Made by a program: the position numbers and the translations under genes. Under the pieces are notes generated by a model, which saw nothing but the letters and a program-made list of their open reading frames with translations, made no database searches and was not told the origin of the DNA. Source: Sipunculus nudus (Eukaryota > Annelida > Sipuncula > Golfingiida > Sipunculidae). Taken from it: 64,000 bases of DNA. The stretch is taken from contig CM049307.1 in assembly GCA_026874595.1 (NCBI GenBank), positions 2,563,579-2,627,578 on the forward strand. Reading direction: 5' to 3'. This document shows positions 46,648 to 61,000 of the stretch, piece after piece (the stretch's first letter is position 1; the number at the start of each line of letters is the position of its first letter).

Positions 46648-49600
46648 AACAATATAGGAAGCCCAATGGCGGTAACTGACTCTTCTATAAATCACCGTGT
46701 TTGACAGCATGAACAAAGAGCAATGTGTACACCGAATACCGCGGTCAAGTACATGTACAAGCACTCGTCTTGAGGAGCTGTGAAAGTACGCCAAGTCACA
46801 ACCATAGAATACATGCCTTCACAATATGTCCAGCTAGCGATGACGTGCGATAAATCAACTGACACTTGACGGCTTTAGTGCTCGTCGTCACAAGTACACA
46901 AACACTGCAGGAATAAAATGACCGCACCAAGTCTAACTGGAATGTCTCAATAACACGCTTCCACGTGGAAAGCATGGTCCATGCATGTAATACTGTAACT
47001 GCTTATCTTGGGTCTGTTACAACGAAGTAACTTATCTCATATTTTGGAGCACAGTCGAGGGGCATGCAGGAATCATAGTAACCATTATGACGTAGCAGCT
47101 GTAATGATGGTGTTCAAGCTGTTCCAAGACAAGTATCAGGGAATGTTATTGCATATAGACAGCCGTTGTACCGTTCCTCTTAAAATACCGAAAAAGAACG
47201 TACAACATGTTATTATGATTCTATGTTAATGCATTCGTGTGTGTAAAAAAGTACGAAGTACGAATTTTGAGTTGTACATTCTTGAAGCAGTTATTTAGAA
47301 ATAATAGGCTAAAAATCATTGAGTTCGATGTAGGCAGAGGTATATTGTGATCTTCTTCCACGATCTATGAAGCGGACTGGGCCACGATCTGAATGCTTTG
47401 GCCAACTCTATGATTAAAACCAACATTTTGGGACAGTTCACACTTTAAAGGCCTACGATAAGCATACTGCACCTGTAGCCTGTAACCAAACGCCTGACTT
47501 AAAAGAAATTCCAGATTTCCCGCCTCAGGGTTCATTACAAAGACGAAGAGTTAAACTACAAGAGGTCTCCGTGAGACTGTAAAGGACTTGCTGCTATCAT
47601 ATACACGAGACAGATTCAAAACACGGACCATGTGTTTACAAACGTCCACCGTCCATTTGAACTTATCACTGAACCCTTATGAGGACAAAACACCTTTGAT
47701 ACTTAAAATTGCGAATACAACGAGCGTCTGTTGTACGGGAGCCCGCACGGACCTGTCGGTTCACCATGAAGGCCCGGCAAAACAGGAAATTCGGTTTTAG
47801 CCCCTTCACTAACGTTCTTACGAGGACATGTTGTTAACGGTCAATGTAACCGCATCTCCGCTTATGTGGTTTACCATATTTTATTTTACGAAAGTACAAG
47901 GTGGGCCTTGGTGATCCCACGCGGTAAGACGAGACTTGTACAGAGCCAGGACGAGGCCGTGACAGATATATTATTTACGTTACTGTATAAATGATGCGTC
48001 CGGTAGTTCCTACCATCAACAGTTATATATAATCTATATAACCATCTATACATTTTTATGTAACAACCAACTTAACAGGAATTCCTCAATTAACCAGACC
48101 AGATCATCTCCGCGTTCCTGGAGTTTCCATATAATTTTGGAGAAATGGTGATTATGAATCAGAATAACACTTCTCCCATACACTTTTCCTTAATAATATC
48201 CTGTGGTATATAAGGTTACAAATAGAACGGACTTAATCTTGTGGTAACCACTTATTTCATCCGACGGCAATTTTGTTTTGAAACCTTTAATATGCCAAAA
48301 TGCATGCAGGAAGCTCTTCATTTAGCAACAGATGAGCATACTTGGTGGTTTTATCATCTCCCACGCAAGCAAACCATCCGTGACTCCCGTATATTCACTA
48401 CCTTCATGTAAAGATATAAAGATAAACCTCCGCAACATTCCGTGTATAAAGTGTTTTTATTCACAACATAAGTTCTTCGTTCAACAGTGTTACAGTCCAA
48501 CATAGGCTAGAGTCAAGAGTCTATATGCGTGTTTTTTGTTGTACTCGCAAATGTATCGATTGCTTCAAATCTACCTCCAGTAATGAAATAAATGACAAAT
48601 GGTATCCCCGAGGTGGAGACAATATTACGCTTAAATTCCGTGTCAACAGAGTTCACGTTAAATGCATCCTGACAACAGGAAAATACAGTCTGGTCAGAGT
48701 CCGCGGATGAATCGCCCCTCGATACTGCCAGGCCACCCTAAACCCGATGTCACTAAAGTCGGCCTTCCGCCAGCGCTATCGACATTTTTACGTGCAAACC
48801 AATTTCTTGTTACAACATAAACAAGCCGCCTCTGACTCTAAACGCCCTTCCACTATGACCCTTATTGACCTTCGCGTGTAACCAAGGAAATGAATCACGT
48901 GGCCATCCAGGCTCTTTCCCTGAAAAAAACATTTAGTAATACAACAAAATAAGCAATTTTGTATGTTGCTGAGCAACCAAACAAAAACAGCCATTTAATC
49001 ATCTGATCATGCAAAACATTTTAATTAAATGAAGCATTTATAGTTGTACATTAAAATGAATACCAAGTCCAAGATTTTTAAAATCCAACCTGAACAAACG
49101 GCGAATTCTGATGGAATGCAAATTGGAATTAAATTCACAGTTGAGGTCTATCTCTTTCTGCCTCGACAGACATGACTGTGGTCTCTATATAGTTAGTTTA
49201 ATGTTAACATAATTATAATGTATGATTTACAACTTTTTAATGCCTTCCTGTTGTACTGCACAAAAACAATATGGAAAGCGGCGTGACAGCTCAGTGTAGA
49301 ATTAGTTGAGTTACATTGTGCTTTTTATTCCACTTACATCCCGTCTGGCACATGTAAGTATGATTAACTTCACACATGTATCCTTTTCCAGTGCATTACA
49401 AGCTGATCTATAAACCCTACCAAATGTGAAATATACTGTACAGATGCACATGCCCGCACGTGCTGAAAAATTAACCTTATGTACAAATTAACCACAAATG
49501 AACGGCATACAACAATATACATTCACATAATTCTAGGAAATATAGAGAATGACAATGTTACAATGTAATAAGTCTGCATTACAGATGACCCTATATGTCA

Positions 49601-49924
49601 ATAAATATGCAGAATTGATTGGTAGGACTTTAGAATATCCTCTTGAAACAGCTGGCTCAGCTGAAAGTCAATACAGACTCACTATTCACACAGTGGGCAC
49701 TCAGTCCATCACTACAGTACACAAGGATATACGTGAATGCTACAGGGCACAGCTAACGAGGCTACATGTTTATTAATGTCCTGACACTATCTCTAAATTG
49801 ACTAGGATGATGATGGGGGAATGATTAACCCCTCAAGATATTATATGTATTGTTCCAATATGAATAATTATGCAGGCTACAATTAGTCTTTAAATGTACA
49901 TGTACATAGTATAAACTATATACA
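46648..49924. other. no recognisable gene (3.3-kb spacer)
   Basis: Composition is mixed and slightly less AT-rich than the flanks. I found no open frame with a recognisable domain, no tandem repeat and no RNA gene. Undetected short exons cannot be excluded. Confidence 0.5.
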
Positions 49925-49948
49925 TTATATATATATATATATATATAC

Positions 49949-50010
<62 letters not shown>
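49925..50010. repeat. (AT)n microsatellite
   Basis: Two AT runs separated by a single ACAT interruption, ending exactly where the hairpin begins. Confidence 0.96.
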
Positions 50011-50014
<4 letters not shown>

Positions 50015-50131
50015 ACAACGAAAATGTTTAGTTACACATTAACAAGTGTTTTCATGCTGCCTCAATAATCTGATGATTGCGGCAGCATGAAAACACGTGT
50101 CAATGTGTAACTGAACATTTTCGTTGTAAAT
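50011..50131. repeat. long hairpin: 51-bp arms, 19-nt loop
   Basis: The left arm 50011-50061 (starting ATTTACAACGAAAATG) and right arm 50081-50131 (ending CATTTTCGTTGTAAAT) are reverse complements at 48 of 51 positions with no gaps. The loop is 19 nt. A stem this long and regular fits a small MITE or a source of small RNA better than a standard animal pre-miRNA, whose stem is shorter and more bulged. Confidence 0.85.
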
Positions 50132-50201
50132 TCTGTGTATCAGCTCTTAGCACTAGGCTAATGGAGCACTGTTAGATTCGTTCAGCACCTATATACTTCT
50201 A

Positions 50202-50203
<2 letters not shown>

Positions 50204-50249
<46 letters not shown>
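50204..50249. repeat. (AT)n microsatellite
   Basis: An AT run on the right side of the hairpin. A smaller (AT)n/(GT)n patch follows at about 50390-50428. Confidence 0.95.
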
Positions 50250-50253
<4 letters not shown>

Positions 50254-50385
50254 TGATCTGCAGATTTCAGTTTTTCCCATGCAAGGTTATTGGATAATTA
50301 ATAAAGCTAAGTGATGTAACTACAGATGAGGTGAAACAAACAGTATTGACTCTGATCTATCATATACCTGAATTTATAATATACA

Positions 50386-50416
<31 letters not shown>

Positions 50417-53267
50417 TTGTGTGTGTGTCTGTATTTCAGTTAGAACATCAGAGCAGGAAATATAGACAAGTTTCATCACATGTACATTGCAAGTATATAA
50501 TTACCACTTCTAAATGACTAAAGGAAACCAGTATTGATCATGCTGAAAGCATGAACACACATACTTCACATATATTTAAATAAAACAAACATCAGACCTA
50601 TAACTGAGGATTCCTCAGATTTTACAAAGAATGAAATCTGTGAGTTATCACAGTAAACATGTTTTTACTGAAACATTTGGGAAACCTTCATATTTTTTTA
50701 TTCTACACATTATCAATTATTAATTACAATTCTGTATGTCATATATAAGGCTGCCCTTTTATATATCTTTGGCAAGAAGAAAATGCTAACAATATTGCCT
50801 GACACAGTATTAACAACATTTAGCTGTCACTGCTAAAACAAAGAGTGAGTGTTGGTTCTCATATGACTCAGGGCTGTGCCAGCCAGCACATGTTACTATT
50901 TCCACAACCATTTTCTCAACATTAATAATACATTCACTGGCAGCATCAGGCAGTACTCACTATGGCCTGCAACAGGTTGGCATAAACATTATTTCCAGCC
51001 CTGAGAGCATGGCTTGTCTGCAGAGTAACAAAACAGGTTTAGGGTTGCCGTGTCACGTCATATGTAGAAGCCAGGACTGGAATCAAATGCGTTTTGGCAT
51101 TTGCATTTCACAGCAGAAACTTTACATTTAGTATAAAGTATTTAATTTCTATTTTCCATTTGTAAAAATTTAAACAAACATCATTAAAAAAATTGTTCAA
51201 ATATGGTTTATCTTTTGGTCTCTTGTAATAAAGTGGGACCAAAGGTTAGTTCATATATACTGGTCATTCACACAGACAATTACAGCAATTCAGTGCTAAG
51301 TAAATATTTTTGGGTTTCTGATTTAACAATTAAAACTGCATGGTTATCATGTGTAACATTTGGATAGTGGTGGGAGTTTGTATTCATTATTTAGTATCTC
51401 TTGTATTTGTACATGACCTCTTGTATCTGAATACGTATTTGGCCGTGTGGAACAGTGTCAGCGTTTATATTAGACCAGAGAAAAGATTGTGTATTTGCAT
51501 TTGTATTTATCTCTGTGATGCTGACCCAACCCTGAGGCCCTGTAGCTGGTCATTCAGCTAAACATATAGATATCTTCACATGGATCTACATTCACTAAAC
51601 TGCTCTATTTTGCAATAGGTCTCCAGTATATTAATGTACCAAATGTAGGTTTACTATTAAGAAATTCCAAAGAGCATGTGCTTATATATCTGTGTAGATG
51701 AATACATGTTTGTGTTTGTTCAGAAATCAGGCAAATAAAAATATAAAAAAAAATAATATCTAAATACAAAGATATAGTCATTTATCCAGTATTCTGCTGG
51801 AGTAAATATAAAAATAAAATATTATATATTTTTGGACAATGGAGCTTGTAACCTTTAAGGAGAAAACAGTTCTGAAACTAAACAAATTCTACTAGATCAT
51901 TTACTGTCAGTTCTCATAAAACATGTACATAAAAGAGTATGAGATAGTAAATATATACATAGAAGCATCACAGTAAATGTCACAACTCTAGAAAACTTGA
52001 AAGAAATAATGTAAATGTTAGTGCTGACAGTCTGAGAGTTACTTTTTCCAAGAATACACAATATAATAAAAGTGATCTCCTAACATGAATCAGGTATTCA
52101 AAACACTCCTGGACTGCCTGATAATTACACAGATGCGCCTTATGATATCTCCTATAATGAAACTATATTGCAGATCTTTTATTTGTAACTGCCAGATTGT
52201 GACTCAACTGTAACAGAGAAGAGGTTATGTTTCCACTTGCCTTTGTCTGTCTGTCAGCAGGATTATGCAAAATCTGCTGAACAAATTATCATAAATTTAA
52301 AATATGGGATGGTCTGGTGAGATTTGTTTTGTCTTGGCAGAGGTATTTGCCCAAATGAATGTGACAGTCTGTAGTTTTTATGTTAACGAGTGTGTAATGA
52401 TTTTTACTCATCACAAAGAGATTCAATAAAAAGTTGCAATTTTGTGTAGATCCTGTTTGTATAGAATGTGGAAAAAACACCAATACATGTATACACTTAT
52501 CCAAAGGTCTCTAATCAGAGACACACCATTCATGATCTTAGCAATAAAGACATAACACAGAAGTGGGAAAGCTGATGTCACTGGTCTACATCAGCTGAGT
52601 TCAGCTACATGTCAGACATAGAGTCTTAATAAACCAAGCAACAATAGACATGCACAGAATCTGGCCAGAATGTAATGGCGTATACACAATCTGGTCAGCA
52701 TCCTTCCCACACGTTTACACTGAATGTCTTGAAACACAAAGAAACACTGACTGGACAGTGGTATAGTAATTCCCAAACCAAGGTGTCTGATATCTGTATG
52801 TGTCTCTTAATATAAATAATGTAACTGACACAGATATGGTTGAATGACTATATATTATCTATGTGGTACAATTATGAAATGTATACCTTACTGATAAACA
52901 CCTACAACACTGGTAAACACATGCCTGATTTACAAAAAGGATGTTCTTGGAGTGCCAGTGTTTATGTCATGTTATTTTTTGGTTTATTAATAGTAACACC
53001 ATGCTTCACAAAGACTGATGAGTATTTCTTCATGAGATTGTTGTGGCCTTAAGATGACAGCTCACAAAGAATATAGCTCATACAAAATAAAGGGTGTAAC
53101 AGACAAAAAAAAACATTTTTCAGACACAGAAACTCACTAAAAATCATTAAATATACAAGATATACTAATCACATTATTTAAAATTAATACCTTTTTTTGC
53201 AAACGCTGTTTCAACTTTCAACCTTATATGATATACTTCATATGGAATGTAAATAGCTGTAGTACTG
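50250..53267. other. no recognisable gene (3.0-kb AT-rich spacer)
   Basis: AT-rich sequence with only short chance frames. Apart from the microsatellite patch near 50.4 kb I recognise nothing. Confidence 0.5.
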
Positions 53268-55713
53268 TTTAACAAGTGACCCATGGGTCATGACGCTCAG
53301 CTGCCAAGCATGACCTGTGACATCATGGACTGAGATTCACAACTTCCAGTCAAATTTTGAAGAACCAATTTGCCAATTTGTTGAAAATTTTCTATGACTA
53401 CAGAAATATATATCACCTATGTCTGGTTAAAACACAGTGAATTGATGGTCTGAGGAAAATGCATGATTGTTAAGCTATCAGGAACTATTCCAACAGCTTG
53501 CTTGAAACCTGTCAGTCTCAAAAGGAACACCACAAAGGGCAAATATAAGATCAAAATATATAGCAAAAATCAAGGAAATACATGCAAGAATTATTGAGAA
53601 ACAGGTGCTTCTGTATGAATTTTTATTCAATACAAGCAAACTGTACTGCACTTTTATAAATGATGGTAATATTTATTCAGAAATATTTGACCCAATCCTT
53701 TACAAGATTACATAAATATACATCCAACTGCATTCACTTTAACTGTTCTTGAGATAATATGATCAAAAGGAATTAAAAGATGGTTGCCTGGTGGCCATAT
53801 TGGACTTCTGACAAGTCTGAAATCAGACAACAATCATTCGCTAAATCGGACCAAACATTAAAGAAAAATTACTGAAACTGCACTAAAGAAAGAATTTCTA
53901 AGGTGGCTAATTGGCAGACATAATGGATTTCTGACAAGTATGACATTTGATATCCCACATTCTCCAATAAGAGGCCAAACTTGGGGCAAATTATCCAGTA
54001 ATGAATGCCCAAAATAATTCAAAAGGCATGTCCAGGCCCTCATATCAGATTTATAGATATGCAATTGTAAAAAGTGTAAGTCCAATATTTTTTATTATCA
54101 CTCTGCTTTTCAATGGGGTCAGCAGGGTAGGTAAACTGCCAAACCTGAAAGTAAAGAAATGCAGAAAGCATGACTTAGAGTCTTGAAATAAAACAAAAAG
54201 CCATGCTAAATCAAGGTACACATCCACATATTATGAGAACAAACACTTGCTTTTAAATGTGGTGATATATATTAAAATATTCAGATATCTAGGAAACTAA
54301 GTTTATTGCTAGTATTTCATAAAATAAACTGCAAAATGTTCCCATCATCTTATAAATCAGTAGCTAAACCTTAATACTATACTCTCATAGTCTTAATGCC
54401 TGGCTGAAGCATTCTGACAACAGTGTTTTTGTTATGAAGTAACGAGGTACTTCACTGAGCCTTATCACTTAATAGGCTGATACAAAAGGGAGTCATATGT
54501 CACCAGTGTCACTCACATTTACAGCCACACAGGGAGATGTTCCAGCTGGAGTGGGATGGTTATATATACAAGTAAAATAGAGATGGTCTATAAAATAAGT
54601 AATTGTGAACATCCCTGACCTATGACCTTGGCCTTTTGCCCATATATCAACTGGATTCTTTCTAAATGATGGGTAACTACTGACCACTTAAATCTGGTGT
54701 AATTACTTGGCAACCAATGGGTGAATAACTTTGACCTGCAACCTTTAACCTGCTGACCAACTGACCCCAAAATCAATAAGTTATTTATTCAAGCAAAAAG
54801 ACCCATAAATATGAAGTTTGAGTCAAACTGAGTGATGCATAGATGTGGCATATGTGAAAGACTGAAGGTTTGGGTTGAACAGTTACACTTGAAATATGCT
54901 CACAAGCATTTAGAACAATTATATATTGTGACCTTGACCTTTGACTTTTTGACCTCAACATCAATAGGCTTCTTCCCGTATTGGTAGGTAAGCCATATGT
55001 GACAGATGGAAGGTACAGATTGAAAAGTTTGCCTGAAAATGACTCCACGCAAGAAGTTGGTGCTGCGACTTGACCTTTGACCTCAAAATCAACAGGTCTT
55101 TTCCCCTGTTGGCAGAGAATTGATATCAGTGCTGGAAAGTTTGGAATGAAAAGTCTAGCTTGAAATGTGCCCACTACCTTTTCACAGAAGTGGATCCTGT
55201 GACCCTGACCTTTGACCTTGTGACCTCAAAATCTATAGGATTCTTCTCCAACTTAGTAGGTGAGCTATATGTGAAAGATCAAAGAATTGGGATGAAAGGG
55301 TTGGCTTAAAATGCATCCACAGGCTTTTCAAAGAAGAGGCTCCTGTGACCTTGACCTTTGACCTTTTGACCTAAAAAAAATTATGGTTCTTCCCCTGTTG
55401 GTAGGTGAGCCATATGTGAAAGATAGAAGGTTTGGGATGAAAATTTTGTCTCAAAGAGTTATTTCTGAGGGGTGCAAACACACCCCATAACTTCGAGAAT
55501 ATAGGTCGCAGTGACCTAATTTCAGGTTTGCAAGGAGATCTTTTTATAACCTATAAGACTGCATAGGGTTCATGGCCCTAGCCCCTACGGTTACGATTTG
55601 TGCCCTGCTAACGGCCGGACGGCCGGCCGGACGGCCGGCCGGACGGACAGACGGAAGGACGCCGGACAAAGACCCATCGCTATAGCCCAGCATGACTGAA
55701 AGTCAGCTGAGCT
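53268..55713 (-). mobile_element. hairpin-headed repeat element, TGACCT-rich subfamily, about 2.45 kb
   Basis: Read on the minus strand the head is at 55713: AGCTCAGCTGACTTTCAGTC, TATAGCGATGGG, GTCC/GGCC-rich runs (about 55611-55668), then TTAGCAGGGCACAAATCG. The tail at 53268 is the inverse of the 26.5-kb tail (AAGTGACCCATGGGTCATGA). The interior carries repeated blocks with GTGAGCCATATGTGAAAG and TGACCTTGACCTTTGACCT on the plus strand. It is the same family as the element at 24.3 kb but a different subfamily, and it encodes no protein. Confidence 0.75.
54600..55375 (-). promoter_or_regulatory. clustered AGGTCA half-sites carried by the repeat
   Basis: On the minus strand, runs of AGGTCA at one- or zero-base spacing occur at 55345-55372, 55200-55225, about 55066-55083 and about 54929-54956, with a weaker one near 54618. 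Direct repeats with spacing 1 or 0, and the extended half-site TCAAGGTCA, are known binding forms for nuclear receptors. Binding or function here is inference; the motif is part of a dispersed repeat. Confidence 0.4.
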
Positions 55714-58089
55714 AAAAATTGACCAGACTCACTGAGTGCATATTCACACACAAACTGATTTCCAGTTTCCCAGACATTTTGTGGCAATATCTCCTAAGTG
55801 ATCCCTTTTAAACCCCCTTCATAAATTTTCAAGTCTTAAAAAATTGTTATTCTTGATTCCAGAAAGGAAGCCAAAAAATGTTTTATTTACCATAATCCAG
55901 ATTAAACACAAGCGTGAATATTTACCATCAGAGTGGTGATAGGGCACAAGATTACATTTATATATTTATATTTAGTCAGTGACCTTTGCCATTTTTTTTT
56001 TTGTACAGACTGTCTGTCACATGGAATGTTTTTCCATTAACACAGAAAATGCCAAGTTTTAATTACAGTCTGGCACTAACTGTTATTTCCCCATTTCCTG
56101 TGGAAATAACCCTCATAAAAAATTTGTTGTAACACCCTAACAACAGCTGAGAAAATCTTTATGGCAAGCATGAGAAAGGTTTTATTTAGAAGAAACAGCT
56201 TTGGCAGTAAAATTAATATGGGAAATCCTCCAAGGTGCTGTACAAATGCTCTGCCAGCACAAAACTACATCTCTGCTGCAGTTGAAAAATGTCAGAGGAC
56301 CAACCTGATTACATCCTCGGCAGCAGCTGGTTTGAAGCAGATAGGAATTTGATATTTGAGATGGCTTGGACTCTGGGTAAACTAACACTGTCCTAACAAA
56401 CAGATTTCTGTCTCCTGGGTTCATGATTCTGCTTTGGACAAGTAGACATGAATGTAGTCTGGTCGAGTTGATGTTTAGTTGGTTCACATGTCAAGTGTTA
56501 GTTACGTGTAAAACTGCAAAAATGACAGAGGTGTCTACAGTCAGGTCCAAATACATGGGTTGAGCTGGTGAGGCAGTAGTGGCAGCCCATCTGCATCAGG
56601 CCAACAGAATCTCAGGGGTCCTTAAGCAGTCATTCTCTAAATTGTTACTGGTTTAGCCTTGTTGCATACTAGTAGCCATTAACATGGCATTGATATTCAT
56701 TCCTATAATGAATTTACATAATTTTCTTATATGCAAGTTTTATACATTTGCCAAATCCTTCAATGTCACATGACATATTAGTATGCCCATGAGGAATTTC
56801 ATTAGACAAACTGTTTAGCTAGTTTCTGTTTTCATGACAACTTTATTTTTTATTTTAAATATTTAGTGATATAAAGAGTAAGTTACAATAAATCTGCTGG
56901 TTTTAGCAGAGCTAGGAATCTTGATATTTAATATTGCCCAGACCTAGGATGGAACAAATGCTGCCCACACAACCAGATGGTAAGCTCCTGCCCTAATGAC
57001 ACCACTCAGGACAAGTGGACCCAGTGACACATTATTCCACCTATTCTGGACCCCCTGGTGGTCAACTTACCACATCACCATGAGCCCCACAGTATCTGCA
57101 ATAAGGACCCCCTGATGGACTAATAGCCATGGGATCACCAGCCCTAGTTTAAAAGCAGCACTGTAATAGACTTAGGGTCATGACACTCTTGGGACACACT
57201 TGCATGAGCTGATGGACACTTTACAGCTGGGGACAATATACATGAAACCAAGCACTGGCTGCCAGCCGCCCTAGGTACAACCAGAGAGACAGCAGTGAAA
57301 TAGTTCACCATACAGGTTGCCAGGCAACATTACTGTAATGACTACTGAGGAAACCAGCCCTATGCCCTAATTTGTGCTGAACATTTACTGTCTAAACAAC
57401 AAACGAACTGATGGCTCAATGCTTCTTTCAAGATCCAAACAGATGACTGTTTTGGGTGAAACTCTATACATTATAATCATAAAATTAAGGTCAGATATCT
57501 GCTTTCTCAGACTTATATTTTGATGATTAATTAATACTCCCTGATTAATTTACTAATTAACAGATTCCAAGCGGACATGATATGATAATAACATCTGCGT
57601 CACATTTCAATCTCCATTGTAATTAATTATTGATGGCAGGCAAATAATTAATATGATCATAAGGATAATCAAATAAAGAGTATATATACCAAAGCATACA
57701 ATACATCACCATACTTTTGATCAAATAATAGAGTTATCATACCATATTATGCTTCAGTGATTAAATCTTTTCCTGTGACCTTTGGCAGGTCAAAGGTCAA
57801 CAGCAGGGCAAAACATGTAACAGGAACATTTGGTTTAGTTAAGAGGTCCTTAGTGACAGAATAGCATCAGTTATGACATGAGGTACTTTAATGTGTAATT
57901 ATGTAAAGATGTACTGTTATTGAATGCCCATAAATAAACCAGTGTCCTACTAAGAAACAAAAATACTCATACAGTACCTGGACATTAAGGATTCATGTAC
58001 AGTGGTATTATGTAATAGCAGCAGTTTTGATGAGAAGCAACTTTTTCACATCACTCTATAGCAGCTGCTACATTAAAAAGTCTGACATT
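55714..58089. other. no recognisable gene (2.4-kb spacer)
   Basis: Overlapping frames at about 56161-56487 on both strands have no recognisable motif. No tandem repeat is seen. Nothing else is supported. Confidence 0.5.
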
Positions 58090-61000
58090 GAATGGTTAAC
58101 TAGACACTGACGTATTGGATGTGTTAACTAGACACTGATGTATTGGATGTGTTAACAAGACACTGACATATTGGATGCGTTAACAAGACACTGATGTATT
58201 GGATGTGTTAATTAGACACTGATGTATTGGATGCGTTAACAAGACACTGACGTATTGGATGCGTTAACTAGACACTGACGTATTGGATGTGTTAACTAGA
58301 CACTGACGTATTGGATGTGTTAACTAGACACTGACGTATTGGATGTGTTAACAAGACACTGACGTATTGGATGTGTTAACTAGACACTGACGTATTGGAT
58401 GTGTTAACTAGACACTGACGTATTGGATGTGTTAACTAGACACTGACTAATTGGATGTGTTAACAAGACACTGATGTATTGGATGTGTTAACAAGACACT
58501 GACGTATTGGATGTGTTAACTAGACACTGACTAATTGGATGTGTTAACAAGACACTGATGTATTGGATGTGTTAACAAGACACTGACGTATTGGATGTGT
58601 TAACTAGACACTGACGTATTGGTTGTGTTAACAAGACACTGATGTATTGGATGTGTTAACAAGACACTGACGTATTGGATGTGTTAATTAGACAGTGACG
58701 TATTGGATGTGTTAACTAGTCACTGATGTATAGGATGTGTTAACTAGACACTGACGTATTGGATGTGTTAACAAGACACTGATGTATTGGATGTGTTAAC
58801 AAGACACTGACGTATTGGATGTGTTAACTAGACACTGATGTATTGGATGTGTTAACTAGACACTGACGTATTGGATGTGTTAACTAGACACTGACGTATT
58901 GGATGTGTTAACAAGACACTGATGTATTGGATGTGTTAACTAGACACTGACGTATTGGATGTGTTAACTAGACACTGACGTATTGGATGTGTTAACTAGA
59001 CACTGACGTATTGGATGTGTTAACTAGACACTGACGTATTGGATGCGTTAACAAGACACTGACGTATTGGATGCGTTAACAAGACACTGACGTATTGGAT
59101 GTGTTAACTAGACACTGACGTATTGGATGTGTTAACTAGACACTGACGTATTGGATGTGTTAACTAGACACTGACGTATTGGATGTGTTAACTAGACACT
59201 GACGTATTGGATGTGTTAACTAGACACTGACGTATTGCATGTGTTAACTAGACACTGACGTATTGGATGTGTTAACTAGACACTGACGTATTGGATGCGT
59301 TAACAACACACTGACGTATTGGATGCGTTAACAAGACACTGACGTATTGGATGTGTTAACTAGACACTGACGTATTGGATGTGTTAACTAGACACTGACG
59401 TATTGGATGTGTTAACTAGACACTGACGTATTGGATGTGTTAACAAGACACTGACGTTTTGGATGCGTTAACAAGACACTGACGTATTGGATGTGTTAAC
59501 TAGACACTGACGTATTGGATGTGTTAACTAGACACTGACGTATTGGATGTGTTAACTAGACACTGACGTATTGCATGTGTTAACTAGACACTGACGTATT
59601 GCATGTGTTAACTAGACACTGACGTATTGGATGTGTTAACTAGACACTGACGTATTGGATGCGTTAACAACACACTGACGTATTGGATGCGTTAACAAGA
59701 CACTGACGTATTGGATGTGTTAACTAGACACTGACGTATTGGATGTGTTAACTAGACACTGACGTATTGGATGTGTTAACTAGACACTGACGTATTGGAT
59801 GTGTTAACAAGACACTGACGTATTGGATGCGTTAACAAGACACTGACGTATTGGATGTGTTAACTAGACACTGACGTATTGGATGTGTTAACTAGACACT
59901 GACGTATTGGATGTGTTAACTAGACACTGACGTATTGGATGTGTTAACTAGACACTGACGTATTGGATGTGTTAACTAGACACTGACGTATTGGATGTGT
60001 TAACTAGACACTGACGTATTGGATGTGTTAACTAGACACTGACGTATTGGATGTGTTAACTAGACACTGACGTATTGGATGTGTTAACTAGACACTGACG
60101 TATTGGATGTGTTAACAAGACACTGACGTATTGGATGTGTTAACTAGACACTGACGTATTGGATGTGTTAACTAGACACTGACGTATTGGATGTGTTAAC
60201 TAGACACTGACGTATTGGATGTGTTAACTAGACACTGACGTATTGGATGTGTTAACTAGACACTGACGTATTGGATGTGTTAACTAGACACTGACGTATT
60301 GGATGTGTTAACTAGACACTGACGTATTGGATGTGTTAACTAGACACTGACGTATTGGATGTGTTAACTAGACACTGACGTATTGGATGTGTTAACTAGA
60401 CACTGACGTATTGAATGTGTTAACTAGTCACTGACGTATTGGATGTGTTAACTAGACACTGACGTATTGGATGTGTTAACTAGACACTGACGTATTGGAT
60501 GTGTTAACTAGACACTGACGTATTGGATGTGTTAACTAGACACTGACGTATTGGATGTGTTAACTAGACACTGACTATTGGATGTGTTAACTAGACACTG
60601 ACGTATTGCATGTGTTAACTAGACACTGACGTATTGGATGTGTTAACTAGACACTGACGTATTGGATGTGTTAACTAGACACTGACGTATTGGATGTGTT
60701 AACTAGACACTGACGTATTGGATGTGTTAACTAGACACTGACGTATTGGATGTGTTAACTAGACACTGACGTATTGGATGTGTTAACTAGACACTGACGT
60801 ATTGGATGTGTTAACTAGACACTGACGTATTGGATGTGTTAACTAGACACTGACGTATTGGATGTGTTAACTAGACACTGACGTATTGGATGTGTTAACT
60901 AGACACTGACGTATTGGATGTGTTAACTAGACACTGACGTATTGGATGTGTTAACTAGACACTGACGTATTGGATGTGTTAACTAGACACTGACGTATTG

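Noticed and set aside
50011-50131. Calling the hairpin a microRNA gene
   Set aside because: The stem is too long and too perfect for a typical animal precursor, and there is no expression evidence. It is kept as a hairpin only.
56161-56487. Overlapping frames of 63 (plus) and 101 (minus) codons
   Set aside because: No domain, no splice context and opposite-strand overlap. Probably chance.
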